From the NCBI RefSeq assembly GCF_050633125.1, contig NZ_JBOEFX010000076.1, forward strand, positions 1-64,000: a stretch of DNA of 64,000 bases, read 5' to 3'. Under the pieces are notes generated by a model. It ran no database searches, had not been told where the DNA came from, and saw only the letters and a program-made list of their open reading frames with translations. Each line of letters starts with the position of its first letter. Positions within the stretch are counted from its first letter, which is position 1. The stretch comes from Lewinella sp050633125 (GTDB lineage Bacteria > Bacteroidota > Bacteroidia > Chitinophagales > Saprospiraceae). This document shows positions 18,673 through 27,271 of this stretch, in pieces. A program made the translations under genes and the position numbers.

Positions 18673-19656
18673 ATGCAAAAAACGCTATATATCCTACTAT
18701 TGCTATGGAGCGTCGTAATTACGCCAGCTTGTGCTCAAGATGCCTGGCAATGGATGACACCCGCCGACACGCTCCATAAACAACGCTTCTGGGGAACTGT
18801 TGGTGCAGGTGCTGTTATCTATACTGGCGCAGCCTACGGCTTATACCAAACCTGGTACAAAGATTATGAGCTTACCAAATTCAGGACTTTCGATGATGCC
18901 CGGGAATGGCAGCAAATGGATAAAGCAGGGCACTTTCTAACCACCTACTCGGAAGCTCGCTGGCTCTATGATGGTGCTCGCTGGACAGGGCTAGACAAAA
19001 GACGCTCTTTGTGGCTGGCCGGTGGAATAAGCATGTTTTTACAAGGCACCCTGGAAGTTATGGATGGCTTTTCAGCCGAATGGGGCTTCTCCTGGTCAGA
19101 TATTGGCTTTAACACCCTAGGTATGGGCTTATTTGTCGCTCAGGAAAGCATTTGGGATGATCAGCGGATAATTTTGAAAATTTCTACAAACAGGAAGCTC
19201 CCCTCTGCCGCTCCTCTGTTAAGCACCAACGGCGAAGCAATGAGTAGCCTTAGAATGCGGCATATAGACCTTTATGGCTCCTCTGTACCCGAACGTTTTT
19301 TGAAAGACTATAATACCATGACGATATGGGCCAGCGTAAGTCCCAAAGCTTTTGCCCCCCAAAGCCGCTGGCCAAATTGGCTCAACATTGCGGTTGGCTA
19401 TGGCTCTGAAAACCTCTATGGCGGTTTTAGCAACACTTGGACCGACGAGAACAACAACAGCTTTTCCTTACCAGAAACAGATTATCCCCGCTACCGCCAG
19501 CTTTACCTCTCCTTTGATATTGACATGAAAAAAATCCGTACAAAACGCCCACTTCTAAGGTCCGCCTTGAGTATTCTAAATGTTATAAAAATTCCCGCCC
19601 CGGCATTAGAATGGAATACCTTAGGTCAGGTCAAATTCCACCCTCTCCACTTTTAA
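18673..19656 (+). CDS. DUF2279 family envelope protein
   Basis: A 327-residue protein with a signal peptide (about 1-21, ITPACAQ). Its central part matches the DUF2279 pattern: DKAGHFLTTYSEARWLYDGA, a hydrophobic glycine-rich stretch, then EVMDGFSAEWGFSWSDIGFNTLG, which in this family looks like a small membrane-embedded module. The C-terminal third has alternating beta-type sequence (LYLSFDIDM, LRSALSILN) as in other Bacteroidota members. The function is unknown. The ATG is only a few bases downstream of a TAACTTTA -7-like string, suggesting a leaderless or very short-leader message. It converges with the AstE-like gene with a 10-bp gap. Confidence 0.75.
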   Translation: MQKTLYILLLLWSVVITPACAQDAWQWMTPADTLHKQRFWGTVGAGAVIYTGAAYGLYQTWYKDYELTKFRTFDDAREWQQMDKAGHFLTTYSEARWLYDGARWTGLDKRRSLWLAGGISMFLQGTLEVMDGFSAEWGFSWSDIGFNTLGMGLFVAQESIWDDQRIILKISTNRKLPSAAPLLSTNGEAMSSLRMRHIDLYGSSVPERFLKDYNTMTIWASVSPKAFAPQSRWPNWLNIAVGYGSENLYGGFSNTWTDENNNSFSLPETDYPRYRQLYLSFDIDMKKIRTKRPLLRSALSILNVIKIPAPALEWNTLGQVKFHPLHF

Positions 19657-19666
19657 TAACAAAAGC

Positions 19667-20608
19667 TTATTCTCGATAAGCTAGATGAAACAGCGCATCG
19701 CCTTGGCTTACAACCGGTGTGTTATTATGCCCAACAATATAACCATCAGCGCGAGCGTGAATATACCGTGCAGGCTTAATCGCTTGTGGATCGCTAATAA
19801 AACCCAGTGGCTCTCCTTTCTTCACCCAGCTGCCTGATGATTTCATCCACTGAAACAAACCTCCTCTGCCCGCTCTCAACCAGCTAGATTTATTAAAGAG
19901 TAGCCCTTCTTTTGGCGTGTATTCTCCAGGTATCATTTTATGGTACTGCAAAATCCGGCGTATCCCTGCCAAACCATGCTGAATACTCAGACCATCATAC
20001 CGTTGATTTTCTCCGCCTTCAAATACCAAAATAGGAACCTGATGCTTATCCAATGCGACCCTCCGCAAGGATTTCCGGAGCGTCCCATAAGCTATTCGTA
20101 ATGGTGCCCCAAAGACTTCCGCTAATTGACTGGCCTGCTCATTGCCTTTTGTATAACGGATTTGAGGGTAGTTATAGTTGCTTCTCCCTCCAGTGTGAAA
20201 GTCCACTCCAAAATCAATCAATGGTAAAATATGCTTATGAATAGAAAAAGCTACACGGGAGGCCAATGATCCGGTTTTTGTTCCAGGAAAAGACCGATTA
20301 ACATCTTTTCCATCGGGCACCTCTCTTGAAAAATTAATAAACCCATAGGTATTGAGAATAGGTATAGCTATAACATTTCCGGCCCTAAGATTATTGAAGA
20401 TGCCACTTTCAATAGCTTGCCTGATAATCTCCATACCGTTGATCTCATCACCATGAACGCCCGCCAAAAAAAGCACTGTAGGCCCAGGTTTTTTCGACCT
20501 GAAAACATGCGCCGAAACAATGATGGTATTCCCACTAGGAAGCTGCCCTACAGGTATTTTGATCAATTGCTTTTTCCCGGGAGCTACCGTAACATCAAGG
20601 ATTTTCAT
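19667..20608 (-). CDS. Succinylglutamate desuccinylase/aspartoacylase-family zinc hydrolase
   Basis: A 313-residue zinc-dependent hydrolase of the AstE/AspA (M14-like) family. Zinc ligands His52 and Glu55 lie in GVHGDEINGMEI, the third ligand His138 in DFHTGG, and the substrate arginine region in DVNRSFPG (about 102-109). After the catalytic domain comes a small beta-barrel of biotinyl-like type (GGLFQWMKSSGSWVKKGEPL), common in this family. The ATG lies 5 bp after the stop of the rimK-like gene, so the two are surely cotranscribed. The pairing suggests that it removes or processes the amino-acid tail added by the ligase, but substrates are unknown. Confidence 0.88.
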   Translation of the reverse strand: MKILDVTVAPGKKQLIKIPVGQLPSGNTIIVSAHVFRSKKPGPTVLFLAGVHGDEINGMEIIRQAIESGIFNNLRAGNVIAIPILNTYGFINFSREVPDGKDVNRSFPGTKTGSLASRVAFSIHKHILPLIDFGVDFHTGGRSNYNYPQIRYTKGNEQASQLAEVFGAPLRIAYGTLRKSLRRVALDKHQVPILVFEGGENQRYDGLSIQHGLAGIRRILQYHKMIPGEYTPKEGLLFNKSSWLRAGRGGLFQWMKSSGSWVKKGEPLGFISDPQAIKPARYIHARADGYIVGHNNTPVVSQGDALFHLAYRE

Positions 20609-20613
20609 AAAAT

Positions 20614-21507
20614 TTAATCTTTCCTGTTATTCGCTTTCACTTTTCTTTCTACTAGCCTAATAATAGCACCTGCAACATCTTTACCTGTTGTGCCTTCAAT
20701 ACCTTCTAAACCTGGACTAGCATTGACCTCCATCACCAAAGGCCCTTTTGAAGATGGTAGGATATCCACACCTGCTACTTCAATGTTCAACACCTTGACG
20801 ACCTCTTTTACCAAGGCTTCTTCTTCTGGCTTTAGCTGAATAGCCAAAGAGCTTGCTCCCCTGTGCAAATTGGAGCGAAATTCTCCTGGCTTCGCCTGCC
20901 TGCGCATACTCGCGATAATTTGCCCGTCAACCACTAACACTCGGGTATCAGCACCTCTTGCTTCTGCGATGTACTCCTGCATTAAAAGCCGGTCTTCATC
21001 ACGAAAAAAATCGGCTGTAATACGCTGCAAAGCCCAGTAATTGTGTGCAAGTTCCACCCCTTCTCCATGCGTACTTTCCAACATTTTCACAACCACAGGA
21101 AAGCCGCCCAGCTGTGCTACCGCATCGTGTAGATTTCCATAAGGGTTGATCATAATGGTCTTAGGAACAGCTACTTGGTTTTGCACCAAAGTCTGGAAGC
21201 TTCTCAGTTTATCTCTAGCTAGCTGTAGTGCCTCTGGGCTGGTTGGACTAACAATCCCCATCAATTCAAATTGATTGATCACAGCGGCTCCTAAGCCCGT
21301 AACACTGGCCCCGATTCGGGGAATAATTGCATCCAGAAAATCAAGTGGCTTCGATTTATAAAAAATATTAGGCGCCTCGGCATCAATCACCAAACTACAC
21401 CGCGTATGGTCAATCACGTGCATAGTATGCCCTTTTCGCTTGCCAGCTTTGTAGAGGCTGCGAGTAGAATAGAGTTCCGTGCTGCGAGAAAGGATTCCGA
21501 TGTTCAT
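20614..21507 (-). CDS. rimK: RimK-family alpha-L-glutamate ligase
   Basis: ATP-grasp ligase of about 297 residues that adds glutamate residues to a protein or small-molecule carboxyl end; E. coli RimK modifies ribosomal protein S6. The start MNIGILSRSTELYSTRSL is typical of the family, so the ATG at 21507 is preferred over a frame extending 13 codons upstream. The ATP-grasp parts are present: KTIMINPYGN, VVKMLESTHGEGVELA, DTRVLVVDGQIIASMRRQA, FRSNLHRGA and the metal site LVMEVNASPGLEGIE. It is followed at 5 bp by an AstE/AspA-like hydrolase in the same operon, and is divergent from a UMF1-type transporter. Confidence 0.92.
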   Translation of the reverse strand: MNIGILSRSTELYSTRSLYKAGKRKGHTMHVIDHTRCSLVIDAEAPNIFYKSKPLDFLDAIIPRIGASVTGLGAAVINQFELMGIVSPTSPEALQLARDKLRSFQTLVQNQVAVPKTIMINPYGNLHDAVAQLGGFPVVVKMLESTHGEGVELAHNYWALQRITADFFRDEDRLLMQEYIAEARGADTRVLVVDGQIIASMRRQAKPGEFRSNLHRGASSLAIQLKPEEEALVKEVVKVLNIEVAGVDILPSSKGPLVMEVNASPGLEGIEGTTGKDVAGAIIRLVERKVKANNRKD

Positions 21508-21591
21508 AACAGCATGAAAGGTAAGTGTTTTTAATAAGCAAACCAATTCTTAAGATTCTTGTATCTTGACGATCCTAAACCACCAATCTCC

Positions 21592-22923
21592 ATGGATATT
21601 CTGGATACGCCGGATGTAACACCTGTACTTAAGAATAATCGTCGCACCCTTAATGGATGGGCGATGTTCGACTGGGCCAATTCTGCTTTCGCCCTTGTTA
21701 TTACGGTCGCTATTTTTCCTCCTTACTTCCTAAGCGTCACCAATGAAATCATCCATATTGGCGCTTTAGAAATTTCCAATAGCAGCTTATTTGCATTCGC
21801 AATTTCTGCCGCCTATATCCTAATAGCACTGGTATCCCCTTGGTTATCAGGAATTGCGGATGCCGGAGGAAGAAAAATGTGGTTCCTTAAATTCTTTACT
21901 ACATTCGGGGCTATTGGCTGCTTGTCGCTGCTTTGGTTCAACGGGATGTCAACTTTATGGGTCGGCACTGTTGGTTTTATTATGGCCATGATCGGTTTTG
22001 CCGGCGGCTTGGTTTTTTACAACAGCTACCTTCCTGATATTGCCACCGAAGACATGTATGACAGGGTAAGCGCCCGAGGTTTCGCTTTTGGCTATGTTGG
22101 AAGCGTTTTATTATTGATCATAAACCTGATTATGATCCTCAAACCAGAAGTTTTTGGCCTACCAGCAGCAGATACCCTTCCAGCAAGAATATCTTTCGTA
22201 ATGGTTGGTCTATGGTGGATAGGTTTTTCTCAGATATCCTTTCGCAGGTTACCCAAAGACCAACGGCGTGGTAGTGACAAGATCAGCACCATGGCCAAAC
22301 AAGGCTATCAGGAAATAAAGAAAGTATGGAAAGACCTCAAAGGCCAACAAGAAGTAAAGCGTTTTCTTTACAGCTTCTTTTGCTATAGTATGGGGGTTCA
22401 GACCATCTTGTACCTCGCTTCCGTTTTTGCGGAGAAAGAACTTGCCTTTGCGGCAGAAGAATTAATTTATGTAGTCCTGATTCTCCAGGTTGTTGCCATT
22501 GGTGGAGCTTATCTCTTTGCGCTGATTTCTGAATACAGAGGTAACGTTTTTAGCTTGGCAAGTATGCTCATCATCTGGATTCTTATTTGTCTTTTTGCCT
22601 ACTCCGTTGAAGGAAAAACAGAGTTTTACTATATCGCAGGTGCTGTGGGCTTAGTCATGGGTGGCATCCAATCGCTTTCCAGGTCTACCTATTCAAAACT
22701 TCTTCCCGAAGGCACAGAAGATACCACCTCTTATTTCAGTTTTTACGATGTACTGGAAAAAATTGCTATCGTCTCTGGTACTTTCATCTTTGGCCTCGCA
22801 GAGCTTGTTACCGGCAATATTCGTAACAGTGTTTTGGTTCTGGGTGTCTTTTTTCTTATTAGCTTGGTACTCCTTCTTCGACTAAAAGTAGAGCGGCCTA
22901 AACGAAAGACCGCAAAAGGTTAA
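21592..22923 (+). CDS. MFS transporter of the UMF1/Atg22-like family
   Basis: About 443 residues with 12 predicted membrane helices. The N-terminal motif WAMFDWANSAFALVITVAIFP is the hallmark of the UMF1 (Atg22-like) branch of the major facilitator superfamily, and SPWLSGIADAGGRKMWFLKFF is the loop 2-3 MFS signature. RSTYSKLLPEGTEDTTSYFSFYDVLEK in the C-terminal half is also typical and is given here in two pieces, RSTYSKLLPEG and TEDTTSYFSFYDVLEK. The ATG at 21592 (MDILDTPD) was chosen over an upstream TTG. Family members are thought to export amino acids or other small solutes; the substrate here is unknown. Divergent from the rimK operon with 84 bp between start codons. Confidence 0.88.
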   Translation: MDILDTPDVTPVLKNNRRTLNGWAMFDWANSAFALVITVAIFPPYFLSVTNEIIHIGALEISNSSLFAFAISAAYILIALVSPWLSGIADAGGRKMWFLKFFTTFGAIGCLSLLWFNGMSTLWVGTVGFIMAMIGFAGGLVFYNSYLPDIATEDMYDRVSARGFAFGYVGSVLLLIINLIMILKPEVFGLPAADTLPARISFVMVGLWWIGFSQISFRRLPKDQRRGSDKISTMAKQGYQEIKKVWKDLKGQQEVKRFLYSFFCYSMGVQTILYLASVFAEKELAFAAEELIYVVLILQVVAIGGAYLFALISEYRGNVFSLASMLIIWILICLFAYSVEGKTEFYYIAGAVGLVMGGIQSLSRSTYSKLLPEGTEDTTSYFSFYDVLEKIAIVSGTFIFGLAELVTGNIRNSVLVLGVFFLISLVLLLRLKVERPKRKTAKG

Positions 22924-23000
22924 ATACTATTTCAAATCATTCTGGGGCCATACCGGTATTGGCGTTGCTACGCAAACACCCCTACGGCACCGGGCTTTCC

Positions 23001-23042
23001 ACTGCTCCTTCATGCAGGGTGCCCCCTGCCTTACAGAGCAGT
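23001..23042. repeat. GC-rich two-tier hairpin element
   Basis: Outer stem ACTGCTC (23001-23007) pairs with GAGCAGT (23036-23042); inner stem GCAGGG (23014-23019) pairs with CCCTGC (23024-23029) around loop TGCC; the two stems are separated by symmetric 6-nt strands. It sits in a gene-free stretch (22924-23299) that is richer in G and C than its neighbours. It resembles an interspersed palindromic repeat. There is no T run, so it is not a plain terminator. Confidence 0.5.
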
Positions 23043-23182
23043 TACTATCCCTCGTATGTTTGTGACATGGTCGTTCCCTTTTAGGTTTAGCGGCCTAAAA
23101 CAGTGATTTTACTTCTAGCTTGATGTAGTTCGTTCTATCCCAAAGCGGTATTTGAGAGAATAGCACCTCGTCCTGCTCCTCC

Positions 23183-23215
23183 GTGCGCCGAGCTACGGCC
23201 TCACGGCCTGCGCAC
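23183..23215. repeat. Second GC-rich hairpin element
   Basis: Stem GTGCGC (23183-23188) pairs with GCGCAC (23210-23215), with an inner GGCC/GGCC pair around TCAC. It lies in the same gene-free stretch as the element at 23001-23042 and is likely part of the same or a related interspersed repeat. 22924-23299 holds no gene I can support. Confidence 0.4.
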
Positions 23216-23299
23216 TAAGACCGCAATGATCCTCGTCCCTCCTCAAACAAGCCAGCTTCGTCACGACGAACAAAGGCCTTAGCCTTCTGGCAGAAAGAC

Positions 23300-24739
23300 T
23301 TAAAAGCGGTAGAGTAAGCTAAGTTGCCCACCCAAAAGCTGATAACGCTCCATAAAAGGAGATTCCTCTGTGGAAAAGTCCTGCAAATTATAACGAACAC
23401 TTCCTCCGGCAAGGATATCTAGTTGCGAGGTAACAGGGTATGCCAATTGTAATCCTCCTTGCAAGCTTACGCCTAAGCCTGTGCGATACCAATCAGTAGT
23501 AGATAAATCCTGGAATTCATTTTCCAACTCGCCGTTCAGGACAGTGCCTTCCCAGCTGCGCTGAAGCCTTAGACGCACACCGGCTTCTGCCAATAAAGTC
23601 AAGCGACCTAGCTCAAAATTGTATCCCGCCAAAAGGGGCAATTCCCATTGACGAATACTATTATAGGTTTTCCTTTCCCTTCTTGTCGTTTCATAGTAAG
23701 CTACAGGCCCTAAAACAGAATCAACAGTATTGTCTGGCCCATAAATCAACATCGTCACCCCTGTTACCGTATCCACCGTTTCTGTGATCGCTGTGCTTTC
23801 AAAGAGTGTATTCAGTTGCGTATAACCTAGTCCACCTCTTACTTGCCATCCATCGCGGCTACGATAACCCAAGCTGAGGTCTGCGCTCAGACCCTCAAGC
23901 ACTTGTTCAGAATTGGTTCTTCTACTAACCCAAGAAACACCTAAAGAGTCTTTGTTCTCCAGTTGCCGCTGAACACCAAGGTAGGCTACATCAACTTGTG
24001 CGAAAAACTGATTATTCTTCCTATTCCGGCTTGGTGAATTTTCTAAATTGACTAAAGGTAGCTTCTCATCGTCTTCTGTAAGGGATACTTCACAAGCAAG
24101 CGTACCTATATTTTGTGCCGCTTTTGTGAATACCGGGTGGTTACTAGCGGTAACTAAAGCGCCTTCTGTTACTGTCTCTGTTTCAAGATCAGCATTATCT
24201 CCATTAATAGTATTCTCACTTGATGTTTCACTTGTAATATTTTCTAACACTCGTGTATCTTGTTCATACTTTTCATTTGCCACTACCAAGTTAGTATTAA
24301 TAACTTTTTCTGTTACTTGGGTTCTGGTATCACGAGCAGTTGTATTCTTGGCTACTGATGTCAAAGAATTTGTAGTGTTTTTAGCTTCTGGCATGCTCAT
24401 GGGCACCTTGTCTACTAACAACATATCATCTTGAGACTTCAAACCACTAATTTCGTGGTTTCCAGCTTCTTGATAAGTTTCATTAATAGCATCACCTTCT
24501 TCACTTGCAGTTATGGTATTATCAACGATTTGCTGCGAATTTGCTGCTATCTCGCTTTCATCATCAGTCCATAACGCAACCCCTCCGGCGATAGCTACTA
24601 TTCCAAATAGCGCCAACAACCAAAACCAGGGCATACGCCTTTTGGGTGGCTTAACAGCTATCCAAAGTGCCTCGGCATCTACATCAGATTCGTACCGCCC
24701 CAGGGTTTCCCCTATATGCTTATCCAACTCGTTTGACAT
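23300..24739 (-). CDS. Membrane-anchored protein with C-terminal outer-membrane-type beta-barrel
   Basis: A 479-residue protein of unusual build. Residues 1-36 are charged and cytoplasmic-looking (MSNELDKHIGETLGRYE), like the start of a short anti-sigma domain. A single membrane helix follows (about 37-57, WFWLLALFGIVAIAGGVALW). Next is a long polar Ser/Thr/Asn/Glu-rich linker (about 60-245). The C-terminal 230 residues alternate like a beta-barrel (DLSLGYRSRDGWQVRGGLGY, PLLAGYNFELGRLTLLAEAG) and end in LSLLYRF, with the final Phe of barrel proteins. The gene starts inside the end of the ECF sigma gene (20-bp overlap), a typical sigma/anti-sigma layout, so it may regulate that sigma factor. 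Function unproven. Confidence 0.75.
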   Translation of the reverse strand: MSNELDKHIGETLGRYESDVDAEALWIAVKPPKRRMPWFWLLALFGIVAIAGGVALWTDDESEIAANSQQIVDNTITASEEGDAINETYQEAGNHEISGLKSQDDMLLVDKVPMSMPEAKNTTNSLTSVAKNTTARDTRTQVTEKVINTNLVVANEKYEQDTRVLENITSETSSENTINGDNADLETETVTEGALVTASNHPVFTKAAQNIGTLACEVSLTEDDEKLPLVNLENSPSRNRKNNQFFAQVDVAYLGVQRQLENKDSLGVSWVSRRTNSEQVLEGLSADLSLGYRSRDGWQVRGGLGYTQLNTLFESTAITETVDTVTGVTMLIYGPDNTVDSVLGPVAYYETTRRERKTYNSIRQWELPLLAGYNFELGRLTLLAEAGVRLRLQRSWEGTVLNGELENEFQDLSTTDWYRTGLGVSLQGGLQLAYPVTSQLDILAGGSVRYNLQDFSTEESPFMERYQLLGGQLSLLYRF

Positions 24740-25271
24740 AAGTCTCCTTTTCTTGTTGTAAAATCATGGCTTGTAATTTTTGCCGGGCACGCACCAATTG
24801 CGAGCGAGAAGTACCGGGAGCAATCCCTAGTATTTCTGCGATCTCGTCATGAGCGTATCCTTCTACAACATATAAGTTAAAAACGTCCCGAAACCCTTCG
24901 GGTAATTTCTGTATCAAGGCAATTAACTCTTCTGCACCTAATTGCTGAACAATATTGGGTGCCACCAAAGGATGAGCAATCTCTTCTAGTCCTGCTTGTT
25001 CTCTCTGGTAAGAAGCCTTTTCTTTGGATTGTAAAGCAATGTTGATCACAATCCGGCGTAACCAAGCTACAAAAGAGCCCGTTTGCTGATAGCGATCAAT
25101 CGCTCGAAAGACCCGTATAAATGCCTCTTGCAGCACATCTTTCGCAGCATGATCATCTCTACAGTAGCGCCGGGCTACTGTCATCATCATTGCCGAGTAG
25201 CGAAGTACCAGTGCTTTCTGGTACTTCGCCTTTCCTCGTTGACAACCGCGAATGATTTCGCTTTCAGTCAT
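24720..25271 (-). CDS. ECF-type RNA polymerase sigma factor
   Basis: A 183-residue sigma70-family factor with only regions 2 and 4. Region 2 (about 20-85) contains DVLQEAFIRVFRAIDRYQ and FVAWLRRIVINIA; region 4 (about 120-170) contains LPEGFRDVFNLYVVEGYAHD and the helix-turn-helix EIAEILGIAPGTSRSQLVRA. It should direct RNA polymerase to a small envelope-stress or surface regulon. The stop overlaps the start of a membrane-anchored barrel protein, which may hold it inactive. A lipoprotein gene lies 53 bp upstream in the same direction and may belong to the operon. Confidence 0.95.
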   Translation of the reverse strand: MTESEIIRGCQRGKAKYQKALVLRYSAMMMTVARRYCRDDHAAKDVLQEAFIRVFRAIDRYQQTGSFVAWLRRIVINIALQSKEKASYQREQAGLEEIAHPLVAPNIVQQLGAEELIALIQKLPEGFRDVFNLYVVEGYAHDEIAEILGIAPGTSRSQLVRARQKLQAMILQQEKETYVKRVG

Positions 25272-25324
25272 AAATTATCGAATGCGTTTTATTGCTGTTC
25301 TTTTGCTTACGCTAATCTAACTAG

Positions 25325-27142
25325 TTAGTCGGGAATTCTCACGCTGAAAGTTCCACTCACCGGAGCATCAACAACTTGCTGCTGTTGACTACCCCACCAG
25401 CCATTGGCAGTACCTGAATAGTTGCCCTCTAGAAACCCTCCAGGACCTTCATTATTGGTAATATTCACTGTAATGCTACCACAAGGAGGGTAACAGTACA
25501 ACAGGCTGCTGCTGCCATTTGGGTTATTGGAATAAACGCTATAGTTATACCCTACATCTATCCCCGTATATGACCCAAGTCCAAGTTCATTAAGGTATAG
25601 CATAATAGTATGCTGACTGTTATCCTCATCAAAACCACGTCCACTAATAACACTATAGGTTTCGAAAATAATACTATCAGGAGAAAGCTCAATCGTATCA
25701 ATCGCTAAGGTAAGATCATAAAAATCAAGCAAAGTGCCATTCGCATCACTGCTCAAGTAGCTCTCCAGTTCTACACCACAAGCTGCAATCGTTCCGATAT
25801 CCAGGTCTTCTGTTAAAGTATAGCTGGCTGGTTCAGATGATTCTAGGTTATCAAAATCATAGACAACGATATTCAATTCCGTGCTCGAACAGCCAGAATA
25901 AGTATAGGAGAAATTCCCATTTTCATCAGCTACAACTACCTGTGAATACCACCAGATACTGTGATTAAGCATGACGATTGCGCCATCAACGGGATCACCG
26001 TTACAGTCAACAACTTGGCCACTGACTGTAGCATCATCGGCAGACTCTAAAATAAAGCAACCCGTTACCTCTGTATCTTCAGAGAATGGTCCAGCCGTAA
26101 ACACTTGGCTTCCTCCACAAGGGTTACTGAAGTAAAAATTCAAGGTTTCTCCTGTTGGTACTGGTCCATTATAGTGGCCAGCATCATCAGTCGTTCCCCA
26201 AATAATAGTTCCTTGACCTTCTACACCTACCGTAAAGGATTCAAAAGGTGCAATAGATCCATCTTCAAATTTGACACAGCCTGTGATGTCAACAGTCTCT
26301 GTACCATAAGGGAAATCTACATTCCAGAAAGTAAAGTGACTTACTTCTCCGTAGTAGAAATCACCATCCATAATGGCTTTCCCTTCTTCAATCCAAACAC
26401 CATCGGTTTCGTCAAAATACCAAAGTGGAATCTCTGTAGGAGCAATAGATCGGAGCTCCGCAGGTACTGGGTAGCTCAACATTGCTTCTTGTCCAGGAGC
26501 TATCTGTAGCTCATTGCCAGACTGATCGTACAATTCTACGGCAAGCATACCCATTGATGTCATGGTTACTTCTTGCCCGGCTTCATTCACACCAAATAAT
26601 CCACCTGGCATAAAGTCGCCAAGGTTATCATCTGCTGGATTAAGCCACTGAGCGTATACCTTCACATCGCCGGTAACAACTTGGCCCTGAGGGTTAACCA
26701 CACTGTTTGCGGGGAGCTCAATGCTAGCACCTTCCACTTCTATTGTTCCACCCTGGCTACCCGTAATGGTTGCTGCTAAGGTCTTAGGTAACAACTGAAT
26801 GCGATTTACATTCCGAGAGCCATTAGCGGGGTAAAAACGGTCAGAACCTAAGAAGTACCCTTCTTTAGTAACAGTAACATAAGTTCCCTTGGCATTCATC
26901 TGGATATTACGGAACTGATAAAGTCCTGCATCATTGGTGACAGCGACCTCGCTCCCCAATCGAACCATCGCATTCTCGATACCTATACCATCGAGGTCAA
27001 CAACTTGTCCGGCTAAATTTGCAGTAACAATTATAGTAGGAGCTTCATAGCCCGAACCTGTGGTTGTAGTAATATCATTGTCTTTTCGACAACTAAAAAC
27101 AACTAGTGGCAGTGCCAATAAAAGATAAATCCAATTTTTCAT
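25325..27142 (-). CDS. Surface lipoprotein with carboxypeptidase-regulatory-like domains
   Basis: A 605-residue lipoprotein: signal peptide with lipobox VVFSC, lipidated Cys18, followed by acidic/polar residues as in surface-exposed Bacteroidota lipoproteins. Beta-sandwich repeats of CarboxypepD_reg type are seen at about 42-110 (AGQVVDLDGIGIENAMVRLG), 285-370 and 375-450 (VSGQVVDCNGDPVDGAIVML). A middle part (about 120-270) has IELPANSVVNPQGQVVTGDV, a ZU5-like string found in such proteins. The C-terminal 140 residues form another beta domain without a recognisable sorting signal. The partner is unknown; cotranscription with the downstream ECF sigma factor and barrel protein is possible. Confidence 0.8.
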   Translation of the reverse strand: MKNWIYLLLALPLVVFSCRKDNDITTTTGSGYEAPTIIVTANLAGQVVDLDGIGIENAMVRLGSEVAVTNDAGLYQFRNIQMNAKGTYVTVTKEGYFLGSDRFYPANGSRNVNRIQLLPKTLAATITGSQGGTIEVEGASIELPANSVVNPQGQVVTGDVKVYAQWLNPADDNLGDFMPGGLFGVNEAGQEVTMTSMGMLAVELYDQSGNELQIAPGQEAMLSYPVPAELRSIAPTEIPLWYFDETDGVWIEEGKAIMDGDFYYGEVSHFTFWNVDFPYGTETVDITGCVKFEDGSIAPFESFTVGVEGQGTIIWGTTDDAGHYNGPVPTGETLNFYFSNPCGGSQVFTAGPFSEDTEVTGCFILESADDATVSGQVVDCNGDPVDGAIVMLNHSIWWYSQVVVADENGNFSYTYSGCSSTELNIVVYDFDNLESSEPASYTLTEDLDIGTIAACGVELESYLSSDANGTLLDFYDLTLAIDTIELSPDSIIFETYSVISGRGFDEDNSQHTIMLYLNELGLGSYTGIDVGYNYSVYSNNPNGSSSLLYCYPPCGSITVNITNNEGPGGFLEGNYSGTANGWWGSQQQQVVDAPVSGTFSVRIPD

Positions 27143-27271
27143 TTTCTATTCTTTTGCTTTTCAGATAAAGTGCCGAAAAGCGGTGATAAGTTTTGTTTTG
27201 ACAACGTTCTCACCCTTAGAATAGGACAAGTGCAACATCTGCTGCACAGACTATGTATTTTTTTTATTTTT

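Noticed and set aside
21508..21546. Longer N-terminus for the rimK-like protein
   Set aside because: The 13 extra codons have no family counterpart, and RimK proteins begin at the MNIGILSR-type strand.
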